Shown here: positions 1 through 8,163 of the stretch, piece by piece
How the letters are laid out: every line of letters starts with the position of its first letter
Position numbering within the stretch: position 1 is the first letter of the stretch
IMG/VR virus record: IMGVR_UViG_3300021364_000044
Coordinates: 1 to 45,113 of that record
Length of the DNA: 45,113 nt
Origin: a virus
Reading direction: 5' to 3' (one strand)
Translations under genes and position numbers: made by a program
The notes under the pieces: generated by a model
What the model saw: only the letters and a program-made list of their open reading frames with translations
Databases searched by the model: none
What the model was told of the DNA's origin: nothing

Positions 1-186
1 CCAGATGATCTGATACAGAATGCTAAGATCATGGCTCTGGAAGACCGACAGGCAGAACTACAGCGTCTACAGGAACGTATGAACGATCTTCAGATTGACA
101 TTAACAGAGTCTCCGGTGTCAACGAGACTCACAACGAAAAACTAGAGACTCTATTTGACATCTGGAATAATCAAATAGTTAAATAA
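1..186 (+). CDS. Hypothetical coiled-coil protein, C-terminal 61 residues only
   Basis: The reading frame is open from the first base and ends at TAA 184-186, so the start lies outside the window. The visible part is almost entirely charged helix (ALEDRQAELQRLQERMNDLQ) and looks like a coiled coil. It ends LFDIWNNQIVK, which resembles the end LFDLWNKKDD of the small membrane protein at 12557-12709; both could be cytoplasmic tails of one family, but that is inference from a short match. It lies 14 bases before the next gene on the same strand. No function can be given. Confidence 0.6.
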   Translation, partial: PDDLIQNAKIMALEDRQAELQRLQERMNDLQIDINRVSGVNETHNEKLETLFDIWNNQIVK

Positions 187-200
187 AATAGGAGACAAAT

Positions 201-467
201 ATGCAACCTAAAGACACTAAGCACATCCCTAGTCCTAAAATCTCAGGAGGTGCTAATGACATTTATATTAAACAAGAAGCGCCTAGAACTTCTGGGGGAG
301 CTAACAACATTTATATGGCAAATCCTTCTGCGACTGTTGGTGGCGCTAACGATATCTACATGCCAGAAAATCCAAAAGTTTCTGGTGGTGCAAACGATAT
401 TTATCTTCAAGAAAATCAAGCAACTTCAAAAACTGGAATCTATCTCAAAGATAACACGCCTGTATAA
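201..467 (+). CDS. Small protein made of GGANDIY repeats
   Basis: 88 residues, with a good ribosome site (AGGAGA) before ATG 201. The body is a tandem repeat: GGAN(D/N)IY occurs at residues 16-22, 32-38, 47-53 and 62-68, with a decayed fifth unit (TGIY) at 78-81, giving a period of 15-16 residues. Units end in Tyr followed by Ile, Met or Leu. No signal peptide, membrane segment or Cys. It sits immediately before a run of giant virion proteins, separated by only 11 bases from the 1223-residue gene, so a structural or chaperone role is possible. I do not recognise the family. Confidence 0.75.
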   Translation: MQPKDTKHIPSPKISGGANDIYIKQEAPRTSGGANNIYMANPSATVGGANDIYMPENPKVSGGANDIYLQENQATSKTGIYLKDNTPV

Positions 468-478
468 TAGGAATTAAT

Positions 479-3400
479 ATGAGCAAGAAGACCAACAGAA
501 ACACTAAAAAAGCAATAAAAGCCTTAAAGCGTAAACGCAATAATCGCGCTTATTACGTTTCTGGTGGTGTTATGGGTGTAGATACTCCAGAAGGCACAAA
601 ACATTTTAGGTTTAATGCCTATAGTGGTGGTACTACTACTGATGGCAATAGTGATGGTGATAGTGATGGTGATGGTGTTCCTAATGATCAAGATCCATAT
701 CCTAATAACCCTAATCTACCTTCAACAGGCGATGAAACAAAAATAAACAAACCAGATCCTTCTGACCCCGCTAAGGATGTTCTTGTAGAGCGCGAAGATC
801 TTCCAAAGATTCCTGACATTAAACCTATGGAAGTTGCTCAAGCCGGAATGCAAACAGTCCCTGACTATGCAAAGGCAGCTAAAGAAACTAAATTGCCTAA
901 AGGCTATACTGCTGAGTGGCGACCAGAAGATAATGCTTTTTTTGTTCAAGGTAGTTTTCAAAAACCTCAGATGCTTTCACCCGAAGAATATGCAGACTTC
1001 TTTAATGTTGATTATTCACAGTATACAAAAGAGGTTGCTGCTCCGGGCGTAGAAACTGCTAAAGAAGATATAGAAAAGCTTGCAGTAGGCGAAGACGTTG
1101 ATATCTCAGCGCCTTCAGAGAAAGTATCTCCTACGGATATTACTGCTACAAGTGGTACTGTTACTAAAGCACAAATGCCGGGAGAATACAATCTTGATTT
1201 TATTAGATTAGCAGCTCAAGATAAACTACCCGCTAATGCTGTAGTTAAAGTAAGATCTGATGGAAAATTATCTATCAGTACGCCCGGACGCGCAGCAGAT
1301 ATATATGAACCAGAAGATCTTATAAATCAATTTGGTTTAGAAGGTGACTTTGGTGGTCCTTTAAAAGCAGCACAAGCAACTCCATCAACTATAACTGCCG
1401 CAGAAGCTGGGACAGCTACAGCAGCTACACAAAAAGAAATTAAAGAAGAAGCTAAGGCTAAAGCAGCGACTATAGGCCCAGAAGACATTACTGTTACTGC
1501 ACCTACTTTACCTACAGCAGAAGAAATAGCGGCTGCTAAAGTAACTGCTCCTACAAGAGAAGAAGAAACAGTTACCTATGCTACTGCTAAAACTGAAGCC
1601 GAAAAGTATGGTATAGATTTAGATAGCATTCAAGACCCTACAGTAAAGCAAAGAACTGCTCAAACAATTTCAGAACGAGAAGAAAAAGATCTTCTAGATA
1701 TTGTTACTAAAGAAGGTATAAACTTAGAAGATATTCCAGAGTTTGCTATTGCTAAACAAAGGACTGCTCAAGTAGGTCAAGCTGCTCAAGGTATCGCACA
1801 ACAACTAGGAGAAGTCCCGTCTGTTGATTTACAAGGGCGAAGAGCTATTACAGGACAAGCTCCTCAAGGTGATGCAGCACAGATTGGTGGTGTACCAACA
1901 CTAGCAGCTTCTCAGATGCAAGCAGTCACTGGAGTTGCTAGATCAACCGCAGCAGCAGACATGATGGCTGTAGTAGGTAATATGCCTCCTAAAATTACGG
2001 CTGCTATATCAGAAGACCCTGCAACCGTAGAAGCTCAAATAGCAGATGAAACTTTAGAAGTTAAAGCAGCGGTTGCTGCGCTTCCTCAAGAAGCTTTAGT
2101 TTCTGTACAGATGGAAAAGCTTTTAGAAGGCTTGGAAGAAGGTAAGACTCCTGCGTGGGCTAGACCCGCAGTAGCCGCCGTAGAGCAGCAAATGGCTCGA
2201 AGAGGTCTTACTACTTCTACTGTTGGACGAGATGCTTTATTTAATGCAATTATTCAAAGTGCATTACCAATGGCTCAAAGTAATGCTCAAGCTTTACAGC
2301 AAAATGCTCAGCAGAACTTAAGCAACCAACAGCAGGCTAATTTAGCTTCTGCTCAAAATACTATGCAGATTCGTTTGGCTAATTTGTCTAATCAGCAGAC
2401 AGCAGCTTCACAAACTGCACAGATGGCTCAACAAATAAAAGTACAACAGGCTCAGTTTAGACAAGAAGCAGTTCTTACTACAGCACAACAAGAACAACAA
2501 GTACGTATGCAAAACATCCAGAATGCTCAACAAAGAGCCTCTCAGGAATCTGCACAGCGTCAACAGGCTGCTTTAGCTAATCTAGATGCAGGAGCCAGAA
2601 TGGATCTTGCAAACCTAGAAGCCTTAAATATGGCAGGACGCGAGAATCTAAACGCTACTCAACAGGCTCGTTTAGCTTCTTATCAGGCCAATGTTAATCG
2701 TATTATGCGACAAGCAGAGCTTACTCAAGATATGGAAAAAGCTAATCTTGATGCTACGATGCGTATGGAGCTTACGAATCTTGCAGAGCAAAATGCTGCC
2801 GCAAGAGACACTATGTCTGCTGAACAACAAGAGCGTCTTGTTAATCTTCAGACTCTTGTAGACTTTAAAAAGACTAATGCGAGCCTTGCTCAGCAAATGG
2901 ACATAGCTAATATGTCTAATGCTCAACAAATGGAGCTTGCTAATCTAGCCGAAAGAGCAGCTACAGACTCAGCAAACATGACTGAGGCTAATCGTTTTAG
3001 ACTTCAAGAATTAACTACTTATGTTAATGTAATGTCTCAAAACGAACAGCTTAGACAGAACGCAGAGCTTGCTCAGCTTAGTGCAAGTGAAAAGGTTTCT
3101 TTAGCTAACTTAACTGCTAAGAACCAAGCTGACTCCGAAAGCATGAGTGCTACTAATGTAGCTAATCTTCAGAGTTTTGAAAAGCGTATGCAGGCTGCTC
3201 AGGTTAATGCTCAGTTAGCCCAACAATTAGGCTTAGCTAACTTAAGCAACCAACAGCAAGCTGCTATGTTTAATGCTCAAATTAATGCTAATTTAGATAT
3301 GAAGCAGTTTGATTTTGAACAACAGGCTGCAATCGCTAATAGTAAATTTATGCAAACCTTAACGCTAAAAGATCTTGATAACGAGCAGCAAGCAGCTCTT

Positions 3401-4150
3401 CAACAAGCTACTTTAAATGCTCAAAGGGATTTAGCAGAGGCTGATTTAGTTACAAAAGTTTCTATTGAAAACTCTCGTAATTTTTTACAAAGAGACTTAG
3501 CAAACTTACAAAACGAACAACAAACAGCCGTTTTAAATGCACAAATGAAGCAACAAAGATTGTTATCTAATCAAGCTGCTGAGAATGCCGCACAGCAATT
3601 TAATGCTACGTCGGAGAATCAAACTAATCAATTTATGGCTTCTTTAGCTTCAAACATGGAACAGTTCAATGCTTCGCAAGCAAATAACATGCAGCAGTTT
3701 AATGCCTCAGAAGCTAATAGAATAGCAGCTATTGAGGCTGGTAATGATTTAGAAGCCGATAGGTTTAATGCTCAAATTGCAGTACAGGTTGATCAATTTA
3801 ATGCTGAAAATGCTTTTAGGCGTGAGCAATGGAATGCTGCAAACGCTCAAGCTATTGAGCAAGCTAATGTTGCTTGGAGGCGTCAAACAAACCTTGCAAA
3901 CACAGCGGCTCAAAACGCTGCTAATCAGTTAGCGGCTCAACAATCTTTTCAGCTAACAGCCGGAGAACAAAACTTTTTATGGCAGCAACTTAGAGACGAA
4001 GCAAGTTATTTAAGGCAGGCCTACGAAAACGAACAGCAACGTAGAACTACTTTGTTTGCTACGGCGCTTGCAAACGAGTCTGAGTCTGGTTCAAATAGAA
4101 ATATAAAAAGTTTAGTGTCTGGTATCATTGATGCGATGGGAGGTAGTTAA
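479..4150 (+). CDS. Giant Ala/Gln/Asn-rich coiled-coil virion protein, probably internal/ejection
   Basis: 1223 residues. The N-terminus is basic (residues 1-25), followed by an acidic stretch at about 55-75 (DGNSDGDSDGDGVPNDQDPYP) that matches the calcium-binding thrombospondin type 3 pattern. A Thr/Ala/Glu-rich part follows, then from about residue 590 a long helical region of degenerate units built on LANLxxxNxxQ and QFNA. The C-terminal motif QWNAANAQAIEQAN...WRR is one I associate with marine phage virion proteins. Length, composition and the position with four other large genes before the lysis genes suggest an internal virion or ejection protein, comparable in role but not in sequence to T7 gp14-gp16. 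It abuts the next gene without a gap. Confidence 0.7.
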   Translation: MSKKTNRNTKKAIKALKRKRNNRAYYVSGGVMGVDTPEGTKHFRFNAYSGGTTTDGNSDGDSDGDGVPNDQDPYPNNPNLPSTGDETKINKPDPSDPAKDVLVEREDLPKIPDIKPMEVAQAGMQTVPDYAKAAKETKLPKGYTAEWRPEDNAFFVQGSFQKPQMLSPEEYADFFNVDYSQYTKEVAAPGVETAKEDIEKLAVGEDVDISAPSEKVSPTDITATSGTVTKAQMPGEYNLDFIRLAAQDKLPANAVVKVRSDGKLSISTPGRAADIYEPEDLINQFGLEGDFGGPLKAAQATPSTITAAEAGTATAATQKEIKEEAKAKAATIGPEDITVTAPTLPTAEEIAAAKVTAPTREEETVTYATAKTEAEKYGIDLDSIQDPTVKQRTAQTISEREEKDLLDIVTKEGINLEDIPEFAIAKQRTAQVGQAAQGIAQQLGEVPSVDLQGRRAITGQAPQGDAAQIGGVPTLAASQMQAVTGVARSTAAADMMAVVGNMPPKITAAISEDPATVEAQIADETLEVKAAVAALPQEALVSVQMEKLLEGLEEGKTPAWARPAVAAVEQQMARRGLTTSTVGRDALFNAIIQSALPMAQSNAQALQQNAQQNLSNQQQANLASAQNTMQIRLANLSNQQTAASQTAQMAQQIKVQQAQFRQEAVLTTAQQEQQVRMQNIQNAQQRASQESAQRQQAALANLDAGARMDLANLEALNMAGRENLNATQQARLASYQANVNRIMRQAELTQDMEKANLDATMRMELTNLAEQNAAARDTMSAEQQERLVNLQTLVDFKKTNASLAQQMDIANMSNAQQMELANLAERAATDSANMTEANRFRLQELTTYVNVMSQNEQLRQNAELAQLSASEKVSLANLTAKNQADSESMSATNVANLQSFEKRMQAAQVNAQLAQQLGLANLSNQQQAAMFNAQINANLDMKQFDFEQQAAIANSKFMQTLTLKDLDNEQQAALQQATLNAQRDLAEADLVTKVSIENSRNFLQRDLANLQNEQQTAVLNAQMKQQRLLSNQAAENAAQQFNATSENQTNQFMASLASNMEQFNASQANNMQQFNASEANRIAAIEAGNDLEADRFNAQIAVQVDQFNAENAFRREQWNAANAQAIEQANVAWRRQTNLANTAAQNAANQLAAQQSFQLTAGEQNFLWQQLRDEASYLRQAYENEQQRRTTLFATALANESESGSNRNIKSLVSGIIDAMGGS

Positions 4151-5347
4151 ATGGGATTTTTTAGTAGCCTTTGGAAAGGCGTAAAAAAAGTCTTTAAAAA
4201 GATTGGTAAGGGTATTAAAAGTGCCGTGCAAGGCATCGGAAAATTTGTAGGTAAATTAGGAATTGTCGGACAAATAGGAATGATGTTCTTTATGCCTCAC
4301 ATAGGAGGCTTCCTAATGAAAGGCCTTTCAGGAGCCGCTAAAGCTCTTCTAGGAGTTACAGGTAAAGGTTTAGGAGGTACTTTAGCACGAGGACTTGGAA
4401 CTGTTCTAAACGGCGCACATAAGTTTGCTACGACTGCTGGTAATGTATTTAGTACGGTTACTGAAGGAGTTTCGCAGTTTGCTAAGACAGCCTTGAACAA
4501 AATACCCGGAGTAAGCATCGAGGGTGCTGCTACAGACTTTTTTGGTAACGATAGTGCTTGGTCTAGAACTCTTGATAAAGCAGGTACTGTTTTTGATCCC
4601 TTTAAAGGACAAGCTACTAGTTTTGGAGATAAAACTTTGGCTGAGTTTTCTAACAGTACAGGTATTAGCCAAGAAAACTTGATGACACTAAACCCAGAAC
4701 TTCAAGGTCTTAAACCAGACTCAATAGTTCCTAAAGATATTTACAGCACAGATGTTTCATTAATTAGAGGTATTGAGGCTAATGTAGGACGTTTACCTAC
4801 TCCTTCTTTAGATCCTACGTCTGCGTACCAGCAACAAATGAGGCAGGATTTAGGTTATCTTTCTGAAACCCCTTTAAGTGAACAACAACCCATACCTAGT
4901 ATGGAAGTTAAAGGCCCTTATGAGCCGTATGAAGAAAGTTATATTTTAACAGAAGATGGACAAGGTGTTGTTCCGGGTTCTATGCAATATGAAAAACCTC
5001 AAATACCTGCTGCTGTTTCTGAGCCTTCTTTGTTGTCTACGGCTGCAACCTCTTTACGTAAAAGTTTTGAAACAGATCCGCTTAGAACCACAGAAAGACT
5101 ACTAAATGTTGCAGGACAAGCACAGCAATTAGGCTACGAAGAGCCTGACGTTTTTTATGGAGCAGGCCCACAACTAGGAAGTCTCTATGAGCCTTCTGTA
5201 GGCTATCAACCTGAACAAGCTCCTATCCTTGATCCTTCTCAAGGGCTTTATGGTTATAGTGCTTTTGCAGGCGGTAATAGCTATGACTGGAGCCAAACTA
5301 GTCCTTATTTATATTATATGCAACAACAACAAAGGTATGCAGCATGA
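4151..5347 (+). CDS. Putative internal virion protein with cationic amphipathic N-terminus
   Basis: 398 residues, starting on the base after the previous stop. Residues 1-35 (FFSSLWKGVKKVFKKIGKGI and onward) are Lys/Phe/Gly-rich and would form a cationic amphipathic helix like membrane-active peptides; residues 36-85 are Gly-rich and hydrophobic. Around residues 160-198 the pattern LAEFSNSTGISQENLMTLNP resembles a LysM peptidoglycan-binding motif. The C-terminal third is Tyr/Pro/Gln-rich and probably extended. A membrane-active head plus a possible wall-binding motif, amid large virion genes, fits a protein ejected into the envelope at infection; this is inference. The stop overlaps the next start (ATGA). 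Confidence 0.6.
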   Translation: MGFFSSLWKGVKKVFKKIGKGIKSAVQGIGKFVGKLGIVGQIGMMFFMPHIGGFLMKGLSGAAKALLGVTGKGLGGTLARGLGTVLNGAHKFATTAGNVFSTVTEGVSQFAKTALNKIPGVSIEGAATDFFGNDSAWSRTLDKAGTVFDPFKGQATSFGDKTLAEFSNSTGISQENLMTLNPELQGLKPDSIVPKDIYSTDVSLIRGIEANVGRLPTPSLDPTSAYQQQMRQDLGYLSETPLSEQQPIPSMEVKGPYEPYEESYILTEDGQGVVPGSMQYEKPQIPAAVSEPSLLSTAATSLRKSFETDPLRTTERLLNVAGQAQQLGYEEPDVFYGAGPQLGSLYEPSVGYQPEQAPILDPSQGLYGYSAFAGGNSYDWSQTSPYLYYMQQQQRYAA

Positions 5348-5886
5348 GACTAGATGAAGATTTTATTCAATATAGCTCTAAGATGGATAGGGCGTTACCG
5401 GGAGAGTCTTTAACTAACGACCCTTCAAACCCCTATCCGTGGGAAAAGCCTCCTGAATATACTGATGTTGTTAAAGCCTCTGAGTATGTTTTTAACATGC
5501 TAACAGAAAAAGAAACATACATTAACATGATGAATATCATCGAAGACGGTATGCCCATCATGGATATTGCTCAGGTTCTTTTGTTTGAAGGTTTTAACCA
5601 AGGCAAATGGAATCCAGATCTTATGCTGCTTCTTATAGAGCCTGTAACGTATATTTTAATGGCTTTGTCAGAAAGAGCTGATGTTGAGTATAAATTATAC
5701 ACAGGCGAAGAAAACGACGAAGCTGAAGAGACAGATGTTTTAGGGGTTGAAGTGGCCCAAGAAAAGTTTGATAAAATTAAAAAATCTAAAGGGGCTATGA
5801 AAGTTCCTGAAGGGATTTTACCTGCAAGTATCGAAGAAAAAATAGAAGAGTTGCCCAAGCCTAAGAGTTTACTGGAGAGAGAATAA
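5344..5886 (+). CDS. Conserved phage protein, PGESLT/WEKPPEYTD family
   Basis: 180 residues, coupled to its neighbour by an ATGA overlap at 5344-5347. The N-terminal signature ALPGESLTNDPSNPYPWEKPP followed by a helical domain is one I recall from uncharacterised proteins of marine myo- and podoviruses, where it sits among virion genes. No enzyme motif, signal peptide or membrane segment. The second half is acidic then Lys/Pro-rich. It may be a virion component or an assembly factor for the large proteins on either side. Confidence 0.65.
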   Translation: MRLDEDFIQYSSKMDRALPGESLTNDPSNPYPWEKPPEYTDVVKASEYVFNMLTEKETYINMMNIIEDGMPIMDIAQVLLFEGFNQGKWNPDLMLLLIEPVTYILMALSERADVEYKLYTGEENDEAEETDVLGVEVAQEKFDKIKKSKGAMKVPEGILPASIEEKIEELPKPKSLLERE

Positions 5887-8156
5887 TGGCGATAGAAGAA
5901 TTAGGTTTTAGTCTTTTAGGACGCGCAGAAAAGCAACGCCAAAGACGAAGACGCGAGGAAGAAAGAGCCGACAAATATGCTCTTATAGGAAGCCTTGCAG
6001 GTCTTGGAATTAAATTTGCTAACAAATCCTTAGAAAAGAAAGCTAATAGTTGGCAACAAGACGAAGAAATTCTTGCTAGTCAAAGAAACTATAAAAGAGC
6101 TTATGATTCTAGTACTCAAACTCTTAATGATTGGGACGCAGCCTCTAGCCATGCTGGAGGTGTTGTTGGATATCTTGGTGATCAAATTAGACCAGAAGTA
6201 GAACGACGTTTAAAAATGAACATCGAAGAAGAAGCTTTAATGGACCCTGATGCTTTTGATCGAACTGTAGATGAGCAAGTACAAGGACTTATAGGAACAA
6301 GAGAGGGAGATGGTCTTTATGGTAATTTTTATAAGGCCCGTAATGCTGCTTTAAATCTTTCTCCTGATTCAGAATACAAAGCTTTTATTGAAGCTAAAAA
6401 TCCTGCTTATAGAAATACTTTAGATTTAATAGTGGGTAAAATAAATAAAGATGCTCCAGATAGAGAAACTTATGTCTCTAATGTTCTTAACAGTCGTTAT
6501 TCTACAAATGCACAAGCATATAATGCTGCTTTAGATGCCTATCAAAGAGGCCTTTCGGGTGTTTCCGCAGTTAAGCTGGGTGATGCTGTAAAAGAAAAAT
6601 TAGAATTTAAACCAGAAGAACAAGTAACAAAAAGAGAGCCTTATACTACAACTGTAGATGGTTTACCTATTACAGTAACACAAATAACAAAAGTAAATAG
6701 AAAAACAGGTCTTGAAACTATTAGCTATGAAGCCAAAGAAGGCGATGAAAGAGGTCAGGCTTTTGTTAATAATCAACTGACAAAAACTGAAGAAAGAACA
6801 GTTATCGATCCCTATACTGGTGTAGAACGAAAAGTGTTGGTAGCAGTCGGAGCAGGAGGCGTTGTTGTTGATAGTAAGACCACAGGAATGTCTGGAACTT
6901 TTAAACCCCCTGTAGCATTAGGAGACGTTACAGAAGAAAAAGCAAAAAGAATAGAAGCAAACTTTTTACAGGCTTTTCTTTCTAAACCTGATGGGCAAAA
7001 TAAGCTTGATGAGTTTAAAAAGCTTATCACTTTAGGCGACGAAGGCGTTACAGAAGTTGCTTATAATAATATTTTAAAAGCTACGCATCTTACGTCAATG
7101 TCTATTCAAGATAAAATGTTTGGTGGTGAAAATGTTCAACCACCTTTAAGAGCTTCACAATCTTTTCAAATAGACAGCGAAAAAGTGTCTATGGATTTAG
7201 CCGCTGAAATTATGACGTTACAACAAGAATATGCAAGCGATTCCGATACTAAGGGTGTAGGTTTAATTCAAAATTTAATGTCAGAAGTGGTTGGTGAAAA
7301 GGGGAATATAAGGGGGCCTTTAGTTCTTTTTGGTCTTGATAGATTAAATAGAAGATCTCAAGGGACTTATGATTTATCAGGTGTTTTTACAGAAAATGAA
7401 TTTCAATCTTTAGCTAGAGCAACTGTTTCTGCATCTGAAATGGAACGATACGACTTAAGAACTGTTGAAGAAAAAAAATACCTTAAAGAAATTATTGTTG
7501 AAAGTATTGAGGCTGGTGTACAAGAGGATGGAACAAATACTTCTGTATTTATGATTCCATTTAGAAAAGGAGGTGCTCCAATAGCTACTTTATTTGGAGT
7601 TAATCCTATTAAAGAAGAGCCTAAAACAAAAGTTCCTCCGCCTGTGATAGCAGCACCTGAACCAGAACCAGAAGAAGAAAAAGAAGAACTAGCTGGTCCC
7701 GATGTAAAAGAGCTTTTTAAGCGTAAAGAATATTTAGAACGCAGAACTTCTAACAGGGTTGCAGGTCAGAGATTAGATGAAGTAGATGAGTTAACAAATC
7801 TTAATCGTCAATTAGCAATGTTAGGAGAAGATACCACTCCTATTTATTTATCTAGGTCTAATAAAAGAAAATTAAATTCTAATATTGCTGATTTATTTAA
7901 TGCTACGCAGCAGCTACAAAGACAGCCAGCAGGAGCGGCTCAACGAAGCGCGAAAGTTAAAAAACTAGAAGAAGATGTAAATGAGTTTAGCTCTGCTTTA
8001 CAGGCTATAGATACAAGTGCTTCTAATGTAGCAAGAAGCATTAGAAACATCAGAGGCTTTAAAAACTTAGAACAAGAAGACATAGAACAAACTTTATTTA
8101 AAGCTTACAAAGACAAAGACTTTGTTGATCAAGTAATTGTTGCACTTTATCTATAG
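5886..8156 (+). CDS. Large hypothetical protein, probably internal virion
   Basis: 756 residues; its ATG shares one base with the preceding TAA (TAATG). Residues 14-30 are extremely Arg/Glu-rich (EKQRQRRRREEERADKYALI), followed by a mostly helical protein. An acidic Pro/Glu linker (PEPEPEEEKEELAGP) lies near residues 585-600, after which a second helical part runs to the end. No catalytic motif is visible. Position between proposed ejection proteins, and size, are the only grounds for the virion call. Confidence 0.6.
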   Translation: MAIEELGFSLLGRAEKQRQRRRREEERADKYALIGSLAGLGIKFANKSLEKKANSWQQDEEILASQRNYKRAYDSSTQTLNDWDAASSHAGGVVGYLGDQIRPEVERRLKMNIEEEALMDPDAFDRTVDEQVQGLIGTREGDGLYGNFYKARNAALNLSPDSEYKAFIEAKNPAYRNTLDLIVGKINKDAPDRETYVSNVLNSRYSTNAQAYNAALDAYQRGLSGVSAVKLGDAVKEKLEFKPEEQVTKREPYTTTVDGLPITVTQITKVNRKTGLETISYEAKEGDERGQAFVNNQLTKTEERTVIDPYTGVERKVLVAVGAGGVVVDSKTTGMSGTFKPPVALGDVTEEKAKRIEANFLQAFLSKPDGQNKLDEFKKLITLGDEGVTEVAYNNILKATHLTSMSIQDKMFGGENVQPPLRASQSFQIDSEKVSMDLAAEIMTLQQEYASDSDTKGVGLIQNLMSEVVGEKGNIRGPLVLFGLDRLNRRSQGTYDLSGVFTENEFQSLARATVSASEMERYDLRTVEEKKYLKEIIVESIEAGVQEDGTNTSVFMIPFRKGGAPIATLFGVNPIKEEPKTKVPPPVIAAPEPEPEEEKEELAGPDVKELFKRKEYLERRTSNRVAGQRLDEVDELTNLNRQLAMLGEDTTPIYLSRSNKRKLNSNIADLFNATQQLQRQPAGAAQRSAKVKKLEEDVNEFSSALQAIDTSASNVARSIRNIRGFKNLEQEDIEQTLFKAYKDKDFVDQVIVALYL

Positions 8157-8163
8157 GTAAAAC

